Positions 17,859 through 25,998 of a stretch of DNA of 64,000 nt are shown in pieces; the first letter of the stretch is position 1, and every line of letters starts with the position of its first letter. Under the pieces are notes generated by a model that ran no database searches, was not told the DNA's origin, and was given only the letters and a program-made list of their open reading frames with translations. This DNA is from Nitrospira sp. MA-1 (GTDB lineage: Bacteria; Nitrospirota; Nitrospiria; Nitrospirales; UBA8639). A program made the translations under genes and the position numbers. The stretch spans positions 372,001-436,000 of the forward strand of contig JAQJDB010000006.1 in the NCBI GenBank assembly GCA_032139905.1, given 5' to 3'.

Positions 17859-18152
17859 GAATGTCCTTTCTTTCCGATTGATCATACCTATTAAAATCGA
17901 GAATTCTATTAGCGGGTTTTAAACCTTTTCCCTGGAATATCTGTAACAAAGCCGTTCAGTGAATTTGTCCGGGGGGTCGCTGGATAACAACCGGGAAAGT
18001 GGATGGCTCACTTCTGCTGGCCGCATGAAATGTCCTCAAGTTTCTTGATCAGTAAAATCAAGTGGAGGGGAAATACCTATACCAAAAAAGTGGGGCGCGT
18101 AACTCAAGGGAAGTTCCGCCCCCCCTTTCTGAGAGCCTGAATATGGTGTTGT

Positions 18153-18506
18153 TCATGTAAGAGAAGTCTGCGGTTGGGCCTCCACGGCTTCTTTTTCAGA
18201 TTGATAGATAGGAACAATCTCTGAGAGGTGGGTCGATTCTAAGAGATATTTGACCGTAGGTTGCGGGCTGACGATGCTGAGGTGAACGTGATTGGGCCTC
18301 ATCTTGTGATACCAAAGGAACAATTGTCCAAGTCCCATCGAATCAATCCAGGTAATCTCAGCAAAATTCAGGATGATATGTTGACAGCCCATTTCCTTTG
18401 CTCCGAGGATGGCGACTTCAAGGCCTAACTTGGAACTGGCATCAAAACTTCCTGAGAGGTCCAGTATTTTTGTGTTCTGCTGACAATGCTCTCTAACGGC
18501 AAGCAT
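18153..18506 (-). CDS. STAS-domain protein (anti-sigma factor antagonist-like)
   Basis: A 117-residue single STAS domain. It opens with the usual beta strand (TKILDLSGSFDASS) and has IILNFAEITWIDSMGLGQLF at about 45-64. The serine of DSMGLG is the position phosphorylated in SpoIIAA/RsbV, so control by a serine kinase (anti-sigma factor or switch kinase) is expected, although no kinase gene is adjacent. GGAGGA precedes the ATG. It lies about 300 bases upstream of the broken response regulator on the same strand. A second STAS gene sits near 22.2 kb. Confidence 0.85.
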   Translation of the reverse strand: MLAVREHCQQNTKILDLSGSFDASSKLGLEVAILGAKEMGCQHIILNFAEITWIDSMGLGQLFLWYHKMRPNHVHLSIVSPQPTVKYLLESTHLSEIVPIYQSEKEAVEAQPQTSLT

Positions 18507-19159
18507 GGGTTCCTCCTCCCTCTTTTTCGATTCCCTTAGGTTTAGCGGAAATTAGTTGGCCGATTTTACTGACTTCTGGGCTGCTGATAGTGAATAGATC
18601 TTGTTTGCCTTTTCTTGAACAGTTGACGCTCCGGGGAGAGGGGCATCAATTCCCCAGACAGGTTAAAATGAAATACGTATATGTCATGGGAAGCTTCAGC
18701 AATGAAAAGCCATGGAATTCGGCTAAGTTTAAAAATGGCATTCCGTCCGCTCGCTGAACTACATGGGAATTTTCCCGTCTCCCTAATCTGGTTAGAGATG
18801 GAAGGACTAACCCATGTGCCAATTTAATGGGAAATTGCCCGTTTGTTAGGTTGGAGCTCAGCGTCCTGGTTGAAAAGACCCGTCACAACGCAAAATCTCT
18901 TGTTGAACGAAGCATCTGGAAAGCTGGTTTTTCGTAGAAATCTCGTTTTCCTCATAGGGGATATGGCAAATAACCTGGGTGCCATCAGATGGTCAGAAGG
19001 GACCCATTATGTGCGGCGAGTCTAAATTTTTTGAGCAGGATTTTTGCGTTTCCAGCCTCGAGGCTTGAAGGTCAGGCGGTGGCGGCGGGGGATGAGGCGG
19101 ATTAACCGCGGAACAAGCGAAGAATCATCTCAGGCGAAAAATTAATCATTCACACCATA
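18507..19159. other. Intergenic region left of the insertion sequence
   Basis: No convincing gene. A 29-codon plus-strand frame starting at about 18668 has a weak AGG ahead of it and is too short to support. Repeated GGGAAATT/AATTTTCCC-like words occur near 18770-18840 without a clear structure. Confidence 0.4.
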
Positions 19160-19320
19160 ATGAACCTCCAGACAAGAAGATCCGACAACCTTCATTTATT
19201 AAATTGTGGCCCCTCACACAAGAATTCTCCTATCCGAGCCTTCTTGCTATTCACGACCATCTTAATACCAACCGGATGTTTAAAGCATAAGAGTTTACAA
19301 GGGACGGTTGGTCTTATTCG
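19160..19320 (+). pseudogene. Small ORF interrupted by the IS3-family element
   Basis: The frame from ATG 19160 has a hydrophobic stretch ending in IPTGC, a lipobox-like site, and runs into the left end of the insertion sequence. Removing the element and one copy of the TCG target repeat joins it in frame to 20599-20638 and a TAA, giving a 66-residue protein. There is no good ribosome-binding site, so this could be chance. If real, it was a small lipoprotein-like gene destroyed by the insertion. Confidence 0.3.
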
Positions 19321-19409
19321 AGAAGTGGTCCCCAGTCCTTGGACAGAATAATGAGGATGCTAAGTGAAATCTTCTGCGCTATATTTGTTTGCAACGAAAG
19401 GAGCAGAAG

Positions 19410-19700
19410 ATGGCACGACGATCCCGACGGAATCATTCCCCAGCGTTTAAGGCCAAGGTGGCCTTGGCCGCCGTCAAGGGCGAACGCACGTTGGCGGAAT
19501 TGGCCGAGCAGTTTGACGTACATCCGAATCAGATCCAAGATTGGAAGAAGCAGCTGCTGAGCAAGGCAGAACATGTTTTTGGCGCCAGTCTCGTTGCTGC
19601 TGCCGACCATGAACAGGTCCAGCAGAAGCTGCATGCCAAGATTGGCCAGCTGACCATGGAGAAGGATTTTTTAGCCACCGCGCTCGGACCCGGCCGATGA
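19410..19700 (+). CDS. IS3-family transposase OrfA (DNA-binding subunit)
   Basis: A 96-residue protein with a helix-turn-helix (SPAFKAKVALAAVKGERTLA, then LAEQFDVHPNQIQDWKKQLL) and a C-terminal leucine-zipper-like helix. These recognise the element's ends and mediate multimerisation. The start is ATG 19410 behind AAAGGAG, not the upstream TTG of the longer frame. Its last codons overlap orfB (ATGA), and the frame carries a TTTTTTA slippery heptamer shortly before its stop. Confidence 0.9.
   Translation: MARRSRRNHSPAFKAKVALAAVKGERTLAELAEQFDVHPNQIQDWKKQLLSKAEHVFGASLVAAADHEQVQQKLHAKIGQLTMEKDFLATALGPGR
19667..19673 (+). other. Programmed -1 ribosomal frameshift site (T TTT TTA) of the IS element
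   Basis: The heptamer lies in orfA phase as T-TTT-TTA, the X-XXY-YYZ pattern. The orfB frame lies at -1 and is open upstream through this site. Slippage would make the OrfAB fusion transposase, as known for the IS3 family. Confidence 0.65.
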
Positions 19701-20542
19701 CTGAGCGCAAAGCGATGCTCAAGGCCCAGCAAGGACTTTCGGTGACTCGTCAATGTCAGCTGTTAGCCGTGCCGCGTTCGAGTGCCTATGCACGGCCCCA
19801 GGATGTCTCAGCGGCAGACCTTGTTTTGATGCGCCAACTCGACGAGCTCTATCTGAAATGGCCGTTCTATGGCAGCCGTCGCCTGTGTGTTGAGCTTCAA
19901 CAACAGGGCCATAGAGTGAATCGTAAACGCGTTCAACGGTTGATGCGCAAGATGGGGATCCGAGCGATTTACCCGAAGCCGCGAACGAGTCAACCAGGAC
20001 TGGGGCACAAAATTTATCCCTACTTATTAAGAGGCCTGAGAATTGAACGTCCAAACCAGGTGTGGGCGAGTGATATCTGTTATATCCCGATGGCCAAGGG
20101 GTTCATGTATCTCACCGCCATCATAGACTGGTACTCACGTCGGGTGTTGGCGTGGCGCGTTTCGAATACGCTGGAAACGGATGCCTGTGTGGAGGCGCTG
20201 GAAGAAGCCCTCTTGCGCTATGGGGCGCCAGAGATCTTCAATACGGATCAGGGTGCCCAATATACCAGTGAGGCATTCACCGCGACACTCAAAGATCGTG
20301 GGGTGCAAATCAGTATGGATGGTAAGGGGCGTTGGGTCGACAACGTATTCGTCGAACGACTATGGCGCAGTGTGAAGTATGAGGACGTGTACCTGCGAGC
20401 CTATGAGACGCCCGCAGCGCTACGGGCTGGGCTGACTGGCTATTTCACGTTCTATAACACGGAACGCCGTCACCAGTCCTTGAATCGACAGACACCGGAT
20501 ACCGTATATTGGGCAGGTCCAATGGCAACGAAGGCGGCATAA
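19697..20542 (+). CDS. IS3-family transposase OrfB (DDE catalytic subunit)
   Basis: A 281-residue integrase-like protein. It begins with an HTH_21-type segment (WPFYGSRRLCVELQQQG, RVQRLMRKMGIRA). The rve catalytic core follows, with Asp in ASDICYIP, Asp in NTDQGAQYTS and Glu in DNVFVERLWRSVKYE, spaced as a D,D(35)E triad. The C-terminus keeps FYNTERRHQSLN. It is likely produced mainly as an OrfAB fusion by frameshifting. An ATG overlapping the orfA stop could allow separate synthesis. Confidence 0.93.
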   Translation: MTERKAMLKAQQGLSVTRQCQLLAVPRSSAYARPQDVSAADLVLMRQLDELYLKWPFYGSRRLCVELQQQGHRVNRKRVQRLMRKMGIRAIYPKPRTSQPGLGHKIYPYLLRGLRIERPNQVWASDICYIPMAKGFMYLTAIIDWYSRRVLAWRVSNTLETDACVEALEEALLRYGAPEIFNTDQGAQYTSEAFTATLKDRGVQISMDGKGRWVDNVFVERLWRSVKYEDVYLRAYETPAALRAGLTGYFTFYNTERRHQSLNRQTPDTVYWAGPMATKAA

Positions 20543-20848
20543 TGCCCAGCAGAAGTTTCACTTAGCGCCCTGTCCAGAAATCGGGGTCCACTTCTTCGTA
20601 CCCACCGAATTGACGCGTTTAGGAAAGAACCGGTATAAGGCTGGTTGTTACAGGATGGAAAGAGATTGCCCACCTAACGGATTTAAAAATTATCGCACCA
20701 AAAATTAAGACATGAAAAGATAATAAATGGTAAAGTGCATTTCATTAAGACCATGAGCGTGATAGTTTTGCTGGGGTAGCATTTATTTCATGCCAGGCAG
20801 ATGGTACTGCTTGACGAACCCACCTAACTCATTGAAAATACAGTAAAA

Positions 20849-20924
20849 GCGCCCGTAGCTCAATGGATAGAGCACTTGACTACGGATCAAGAGGTTGCCG
20901 GTTCGACTCCTGCCGGGCGCACCA
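20849..20924 (+). tRNA. tRNA-Arg (anticodon ACG)
   Basis: A complete cloverleaf with a 7-bp acceptor stem GCGCCCG/CGGGCGC and D stem GCTC/GAGC. The anticodon stem is CTTGA/TCAAG with loop CTACGGA (anticodon 20882-20884), the T loop is TTCGACT and the CCA end is encoded. The T stem GCCGG/CCTGC has one C-T mismatch (20899 with 20911). ACG would be edited to ICG to read CGU, CGC and CGA. It lies 250 bases right of the insertion sequence. Confidence 0.95.
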
Positions 20925-20994
20925 TCTTCGGTTGTTCATTTTTAGAACCCCTCACATATTTTTCCAAATCCCCCATGTGCAGATTTGCTGGGGG

Positions 20995-21023
20995 GCCAGT
21001 TTGAGAGACTGGCTCCGCTTTTT
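20995..21023 (+). terminator. Probable rho-independent terminator of the tRNA gene
   Basis: Stem GCCAGT (20995-21000) and ACTGGC (21008-21013) with loop TTGAGAG, followed after a short TCCGC by five T. An upstream CCCCC/GGGGG pairing may add stability. About 70 bases after the tRNA. Confidence 0.6.
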
Positions 21024-21471
21024 CACTTTAGACTTGAGTCATATGGATATTTTTATCCGTATTAGCTTCCGATAAGTCTCTCTTAATCCCGAGACCTTTC
21101 GTAATCAACCTCACGAGTTGCCTGATTCCGGGTTGGTCAATTGGGAATATTATTAAAATCCCTATTCGTCCCCTCAGATAAAAAATTCTTCAGACTATTT
21201 GCCAAAGACGAACAGAGGTGTGAACAAGGTGCTCGTATTGTACGGCCTTTGATATTCGGGTGACTCAAAAAATGAAATGTGTCGGGCACGAATCCATTCT
21301 TCTCGTGAAATCATCGCAAGGACCGAAGCAAAAGGGTTCTAAGTGGGGAATTTGTGGTCTGGAGAGAGACTCATACGAAGAATCCTGGGACAGACTCCAT
21401 TTTTCATTTTCACCTATACTGGACAGGCATTCGAGTCTGAAAAAAATATGGAAGATGAAAAGGGGCAGATC
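21024..21471. other. Intergenic region before the secreted protein gene
   Basis: About 450 bases with no supported gene. Open frames from 21260 or 21343 run on into the next gene or its alternative frame but have no ribosome-binding sites. Confidence 0.4.
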
Positions 21472-22122
21472 ATGGAAGAAAATATTGCGGTATTCTCAAA
21501 AATGGAATGGTGGTTACACTGTGCTCAACGATGGGGTTTCGCTTTTCTCATTGGCATGTTGTCGATTGGAAATTACCCTGTTTCGGCCGAAGTCCTTTTG
21601 GCCACGGATTTTGAATCTGGGAACCTTTCTGGCTGGACCGTGTTTTCTACCTCCAATGGAACTTTAGGGGGAAAGGGATTTCCTACGGTCGACTTGTGTA
21701 ATCATGGGACCCCGGTCTCTCCGTCTTATTGTCTTCAGATCCAAGTGGGACAGCTCCATTACGATCCTACCGGTGAGTTGCAGCAAGGTGGAGGGATTGG
21801 GCTCACCACAATGACTAATTCCGGCCTCATGCAGCTCTCAGCCCATGTGGGGGTGACCTACCATTCTCCAGATTATAAAAGGAATCTGAACGGGGGATTG
21901 TTTGAATGGGTTGTTGATGATCAAGTCATAGCGGATCTCGATGTCGGTCCGGTGGATGATGGTGACACGGCTCAGCAGCTATTCAGTGGAAAAGTCCCTG
22001 TGGCGGCAGGTCGTCATTCCATCCAGCTTCGCGTGACCCGCCCCTTTCAGAGCGGTGCCGGCAAGCCGGCGCCGGTTCAGTTTGTCGATGATGTCATGGT
22101 GGAACTCTTTCCCCAACCATAA
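21472..22122 (+). CDS. Secreted beta-sandwich-like protein of unknown function
   Basis: A 216-residue protein with an N-terminal export signal: hydrophobic GFAFLIGMLSIGNYPVSA, cleavage likely before EVLLATDFE. The mature part opens with TDFESGNLSGWTVFS, the motif seen at the start of many carbohydrate-binding or LamG-like beta-sandwich modules. A Cys pair (DLC, SYC) is followed by strands ending in QFVDDVMVELFPQP. ATG 21472 follows AAAAGGGG. Upstream ATG 21448 is possible. No catalytic residues identified. Periplasmic or extracellular binding is inference. Confidence 0.6.
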   Translation: MEENIAVFSKMEWWLHCAQRWGFAFLIGMLSIGNYPVSAEVLLATDFESGNLSGWTVFSTSNGTLGGKGFPTVDLCNHGTPVSPSYCLQIQVGQLHYDPTGELQQGGGIGLTTMTNSGLMQLSAHVGVTYHSPDYKRNLNGGLFEWVVDDQVIADLDVGPVDDGDTAQQLFSGKVPVAAGRHSIQLRVTRPFQSGAGKPAPVQFVDDVMVELFPQP

Positions 22123-22240
22123 GGGGTCCTTTGATTTTTTGAAAAAAAGGATTTCCATTGCCTGCCTCCCGGGTTAAGAGTGGAGCGAGGAAAACCGATA
22201 AAAGAAGACACTAACGGATATCATACCGAAAGAGTCTTCT

Positions 22241-22606
22241 ATGGTTATTTCCGAACGTAGTCTCAATCACGATACCCTCGTGGAAACTTTTGCAGGTCGG
22301 TTTGATCAACATGCCAGACAGGATTTTAAATGGCGGATTGATCATGCCATTCTGCAAGGTTATCGGTTTGTCATGTTAAATATGGTGGCCGTGTCATTTA
22401 TTGACAGTGCCGCACTCGGGTGGTTGGTTCTTGCTCAACGGCGTTTTCAGCGAATTGGGGGCAAGCTTGCCATCATTTCTCCGATAGGATTTGTTCGCGA
22501 TGTCCTGGAGATCACTGAAATTGGGGAATGGATCCCTATCTTTCCCAGCGAAGATGAAGCCTTGAAGACCTTTGAATCTACTAAAGAGCATTCATCGGAG
22601 CCGTGA
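22241..22606 (+). CDS. STAS-domain protein
   Basis: A 121-residue single STAS domain with FVMLNMVAVSFIDSAALGWLV at about 43-63. The serine in DSAALG is the likely phospho-switch site. It is similar in design to the STAS gene near 18.3 kb but divergent in sequence. It is followed immediately (stop and next start 2 bases apart) by a PilZ-domain gene, so a shared role in signal output is likely. No anti-sigma kinase lies nearby. Confidence 0.85.
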   Translation: MVISERSLNHDTLVETFAGRFDQHARQDFKWRIDHAILQGYRFVMLNMVAVSFIDSAALGWLVLAQRRFQRIGGKLAIISPIGFVRDVLEITEIGEWIPIFPSEDEALKTFESTKEHSSEP

Positions 22607-22608
22607 CG

Positions 22609-23019
22609 ATGGGAACATCGACCGCACTAAAACAAGATGTCTGTCGACCGTTACCCATCCCCCAAAAAAATCGACGATCTTTTCGACGGATGTTCGTCAA
22701 ACCCCACCAGGTGCTACCGGTAGCCATTCGTTGTGGACCAGACACGGTGTGTCAGGGTCGTGTGCTTAATCTCAGTCATCAAGGCATGCTCGTTGAATTT
22801 CCCGACGATCAAATTCCTCCAGTGCTGAGAGGGACCCAGGTGTCCGTCAAGCTGCATTACCTCGGTGACAGTATTTGGTTGCCTGGGCTTGTCCGGCATT
22901 GCAAGGGCCAAAAGATTGGATTTTTGTTCCCCGCCCTGACCAATCATCCCACAAGAGGGGCCAAGCACCCACTCACCATAGTTCTACATTCTCTCTCCCG
23001 CGCAGTCACCTCTCGATAA
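22609..23019 (+). CDS. PilZ-domain protein (probable c-di-GMP receptor)
   Basis: A 136-residue protein. RRSFRR (about 22-27) supplies the RxxxR arm and LNLSHQGM (about 56-63) the [DN]xSxxG motif of PilZ. A beta-barrel pattern follows (GTQVSVKLHYLGDSIWLPGLVRH, then IGFLFPAL). Both c-di-GMP-contacting motifs are present, so binding is plausible. The start at ATG 22609 has GGAG eight bases upstream; a GTG at 22603 would overlap the STAS stop. It is translationally close-coupled to the STAS gene. Confidence 0.8.
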   Translation: MGTSTALKQDVCRPLPIPQKNRRSFRRMFVKPHQVLPVAIRCGPDTVCQGRVLNLSHQGMLVEFPDDQIPPVLRGTQVSVKLHYLGDSIWLPGLVRHCKGQKIGFLFPALTNHPTRGAKHPLTIVLHSLSRAVTSR

Positions 23020-23258
23020 CATTCTTTTCTTTCCAATTCAGCCATATTCCTAACCGTGCGCGAGTATTCATCTAATACCGAGCAAAACGACAAAATGGGT
23101 CTTCCTGGTCCACCATGCCATCCCTAAAAGCACCTAACTTTAGGTTCTTGAGGAGGCGTGAAGTCGTGGGAAAGGAAGGTTGATGGGAAACTGTTTATGG
23201 ATTCCCCGAGGATAGAGAATGCCAGCATGGCCCACTTTGGGCGTATGTTGCGGGCTGC

Positions 23259-23753
23259 TTAGGATTGAGGGGAATTGCGGTGACTTGTCTTGGGCACCAT
23301 CGAGAGAGATCTAGAAGCACGCGTGGAACGGGTAATGGGTTCCTGAATGGCTAAGAGACATTCCAGGCGTGGCCGAACCGAATCGAGGTCCTTGTGCAGA
23401 TGAATTTCGGTAATGCGGTTGTCATTTAAATCGATGGACTGGCAAATGGCATCCTGCGCAATTTTGAGACCGCCATCGAGATCCCGCCGCAGAGCCGTTT
23501 TGAAGTAGAAGCGGAGGGAAAGGCTGAGGGCGTGAGTCTCCAATTTCGATAAAAATTCGGTTCGATGAGAAGATTGCCGCAACACAGTGAGTAAGTGGCT
23601 AGCCACGGCCTTTTTGTAAAGTCGCCCGGTGGAGGCCAGAACTCTTCGCCCGTTGACGGTGGCATATTGATGATTAACGCTGGGTGGCAGGGGTAAGACA
23701 ACCAAGAGTTCGCAAGGTGATAGAGTATCGCCTCCAAGATGTTCCCAATGCAT
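23259..23753 (-). CDS. RusA-family Holliday-junction resolvase-like protein
   Basis: A 164-residue protein of the RusA endonuclease fold. PLPPSVNHQY near the start, then RRDLDGGLKIAQDAICQ and DLNDNRITEIHLHK. The three aspartates correspond to RusA Asp70, Asp72 and Asp91, so resolvase activity on four-way junctions is credible. The start at ATG 23753 has AGGA six bases upstream. A TTG at 23867 would add 38 residues without a ribosome-binding site. The C-terminal 25 residues are a basic Ser/Arg-rich tail beyond the family core. RusA genes are often phage-borne, but no phage genes surround this one. Confidence 0.8.
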   Translation of the reverse strand: MHWEHLGGDTLSPCELLVVLPLPPSVNHQYATVNGRRVLASTGRLYKKAVASHLLTVLRQSSHRTEFLSKLETHALSLSLRFYFKTALRRDLDGGLKIAQDAICQSIDLNDNRITEIHLHKDLDSVRPRLECLLAIQEPITRSTRASRSLSMVPKTSHRNSPQS

Positions 23754-23919
23754 TTGGGATCCTGCGGTCTTAGCATTTAGTTTCCTATGGCCGGAGAGGA
23801 GTACAAGGCCACCCCTCACTTCTGACTGCAAAAGCTTGGGAAGGGAAGGGATACGAATAGTTCTCAATGGGACTCTATAGGGGGTGTGGCGTTGGTCGTG
23901 GGACGAGTAGGATGGCCAG

Positions 23920-24360
23920 TTAAAGGAGGCTCTGAATTTTGCTCATGCTGTGTTCAAATGTGTCTTCGTTTATATGGACAAAACGTCGCCATTCTGATGG
24001 ATTCCAGACTTCAAGGCGATGAAACATGCCGACTAACACCACTTCCTGATCCTCATCGACCGGGACCAGTTTGCGAAATCGGCCAGGGATTAAGATGCGA
24101 CCGGCTTTATCCATTTCTGAAGCTGAGGCTTCCGAGACCATGTGATACATGAAAAGGCGTCGTTGGTCTTCATCGAGAGATTGTTTGGCGTTTTCTAAGA
24201 TCTTGGCCCATTCCGGGTTGGTGTAGGCGGAAACGGGCATATCCTGCCCCTTGAGGAACATCAGGCTATTCCCGTGAGTTTCGATTTCTTCACGAATAGG
24301 ACTCGGGACAACAAATCGTCCTTTTTCGTCAATTTTACAGTAATATTGCCCAGCAAACAT
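23920..24360 (-). CDS. mraZ: MraZ-family transcriptional regulator (orphan)
   Basis: A 146-residue protein with two SpoVT-AbrB-like swapped-hairpin repeats. The first is YYCKIDEKGRFVVPSPIREEI (about 7-27) and the second ASEMDKAGRILIPGRFRKLV (about 80-99). Length and GMFHRLEVWNPSEW fit MraZ. MraZ normally heads the division and cell-wall cluster and represses it, but no rsmH, ftsL or mur gene follows. The next gene on this strand is rusA-like. A promoter candidate with TTGACT lies upstream. Confidence 0.88.
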   Translation of the reverse strand: MFAGQYYCKIDEKGRFVVPSPIREEIETHGNSLMFLKGQDMPVSAYTNPEWAKILENAKQSLDEDQRRLFMYHMVSEASASEMDKAGRILIPGRFRKLVPVDEDQEVVLVGMFHRLEVWNPSEWRRFVHINEDTFEHSMSKIQSLL

Positions 24361-24404
24361 GCAAAATGTTCCTTGGATCTCTTGAACGTCCTATCTGTGA
24401 GTGT

Positions 24405-24432
24405 AGCTTAACGAATGTTTAAGAAAAGTCAA
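24405..24432 (-). promoter_or_regulatory. Candidate sigma-70-type promoter of mraZ
   Basis: On the minus strand TTGACT is followed after 16 bases by TAAGCT. It lies about 45 bases upstream of the mraZ start. No repeated GTGG-type MraZ boxes were recognised beside it. Confidence 0.35.
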
Positions 24433-24455
24433 GTAGTTTTGCTTGAGTAGTCGAG

Positions 24456-24803
24456 CTAGTCGTCTTCTGTGGTAGGGATCCCCATATCCATATCGTCGGT
24501 ATCCATCGTGTCCATGGCCTCGTCCATGTCATCTCCCAGGTCTTCCCCCATCTCCTTTCCCATTTTTTTCATTAAGCGGGCCATGCTCTGTGGATCGTTT
24601 TCGTCCAGGTCCCCGAAGTTACTGGGATCGGCCAAGGCTTCCATTCTGGCTTCTTCCGATTTGGGTGCAGCAAAGCGGGACATGATGCGTTCCAGATTGG
24701 CACTCAGGCAATGCTTGCAGGATGGGACTGGAGCGTTTGAGGTGAGGATTAAAAAGGAATTACGTTTCCGGCAATCCTGACAACGGTATTCATAAATGGG
24801 CAT
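24456..24803 (-). CDS. FmdB-family zinc-ribbon protein
   Basis: A 115-residue protein beginning MPIYEYRCQDC, the hallmark of the FmdB regulatory family, with the second pair in SCKHC. After this 45-residue zinc ribbon it has a long acidic, Asp/Met-rich tail (repeated MD, DDMD and TDD). ATG 24803 follows AAGGAG, and the longer frame upstream is not used. Such proteins are small cytoplasmic metal-binding proteins of unproven function, often called putative regulators. It lies just upstream of mraZ on the same strand. Confidence 0.85.
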   Translation of the reverse strand: MPIYEYRCQDCRKRNSFLILTSNAPVPSCKHCLSANLERIMSRFAAPKSEEARMEALADPSNFGDLDENDPQSMARLMKKMGKEMGEDLGDDMDEAMDTMDTDDMDMGIPTTEDD

Positions 24804-25100
24804 CGAGTCGTTCTCCTTCTGATCGCAATGTACGGGCTGTATATATCGCAAACCCGGCCATTTGGGAAGAGTGGGGTTTTGGTTTCTGAGAATTGAAAGA
24901 TCTCATATGATTTAATAGAGCGAATCCCTCTCCCTCATTCTGGGAAGTCTCAAGATAAGAAGATGGTCAAAAGGGCTGTTGAGAAAGGTGAGGGAAAGGG
25001 AGAAGAAAAGGATCTGCAGATTCATTTAGATAAAACAACCAGCAGAAGAACCTTACTGGAAACCTCTTCGCCTTGATGCAGGTATTGGGAATTAATTCCC

Positions 25101-25844
25101 CTACACCATTCTAGCGAGTGTCAGCCCATACACCGGGCCTGATCCGGCACGCCGAAGCGTCTTCGCGCATTCATGCAAGGTTGTGCCAGTGGTAAAGACA
25201 TCGTCCACCAATAAAATTCGTTTGCCTTGAATGTGGGCAGGCTTGGCCACGGAAAAGGCTCGACGCAGATTCGTGAGTCGCTCTTTTCTTGATAATGAAG
25301 TTTGGGGGACCGTGGGTCGGATCCTGAGCAGGCATCCCAGTAACAGAGGAATCCCAGTGGCGTGATGGAGTTCGTTGGCTAGCAGCAGGGATTGATTGTA
25401 CTCACGTTCCCGTAATCGTTGCGGATGAAGGGGGACGGAGATGATGGCATCTAAGGGTGGTAAAGCGGGCAGCGCCTCAATCATGGCTTGGGCGAGTGGG
25501 TGAGTCAACGACAGTTTTCCACGGTATTTGAATAGGGTAATGGCTTCTTTGAGTGGGGATTGGTAGGGAAAGAGACTCCAGACTTGCGTGAGGGCCAATG
25601 GTCGTGCGCGGCAGGCTCCGCACTGATGGGCGGGGCTATGAAGGAGGGCAATGGAAGAAGCAAAAGGGCGTCCACATCGCGGACAAACGGGGTCTGGAAT
25701 AGGTTTGAGCCCATCCCAACATCGGCGACAAAAAAATGGAACGGGATCGTCGCATAAGGGACTCTGACAGCCGGCACAGGCGGTGGGAAAAATGACATGC
25801 AGGAGCGATCGGAGAAGGCGAGTCGAGGTAAGTCGTGGAGCCAT
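25101..25844 (-). CDS. ComF-family phosphoribosyltransferase-like protein
   Basis: A 247-residue ComF protein. An N-terminal double zinc ribbon (CAGC, CRRC, CPRCG, CGAC within residues 23-80) precedes a type I phosphoribosyltransferase fold. The fold has YKYRG-like FKYRGK, VPLHPQRLREREYNQ and the PRPP-binding ILLVDDVFTTGTTL. In naturally transformable bacteria ComF supports DNA uptake, and elsewhere its role is unsettled. No other competence genes are in the window. It stands alone between FmdB and the divergent ABC transporter genes. Confidence 0.92.
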   Translation of the reverse strand: MAPRLTSTRLLRSLLHVIFPTACAGCQSPLCDDPVPFFCRRCWDGLKPIPDPVCPRCGRPFASSIALLHSPAHQCGACRARPLALTQVWSLFPYQSPLKEAITLFKYRGKLSLTHPLAQAMIEALPALPPLDAIISVPLHPQRLREREYNQSLLLANELHHATGIPLLLGCLLRIRPTVPQTSLSRKERLTNLRRAFSVAKPAHIQGKRILLVDDVFTTGTTLHECAKTLRRAGSGPVYGLTLARMV

Positions 25845-25998
25845 GGAGGCGAACTTTCAGAGCTGAGGCCGACAGGGATGTAAGCCTAATATTCGTGGGG
25901 CGCCTTGGTCCATTTACCTTCGGTATGATATAGGAGGGGTAGCAAATATACCATGATTCAAGTGTGTTCCTGACTGCAGCATTTCCGGATGGGTGCCC

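Larger units (their letters stand above)
19321..20595 (+). mobile_element. Complete IS3-family insertion sequence
   Basis: About 1275 bp. The 26-bp imperfect terminal inverted repeats (19321-19346 and 20570-20595, 20 of 26 identical) begin AGAAGTGG and end GGACAG. A 3-bp direct repeat TCG lies at 19318-19320 and 20596-20598, consistent with a target-site duplication. If the ends are taken at TGG...CCA instead, the element is 19326-20590. Inside are overlapping orfA and orfB, both intact, so the copy is probably recent and may still be mobile. Confidence 0.88.

Noticed and set aside
20599-20848. Integrative-element attachment site between the IS and tRNA-Arg
   Set aside because: No repeat of the tRNA 3' end and no integrase beside it; xerD at 44.6 kb looks like the housekeeping copy.
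20863-21075. 70-codon plus-strand frame through the tRNA
   Set aside because: Starts inside the tRNA-Arg gene and has no ribosome-binding site.
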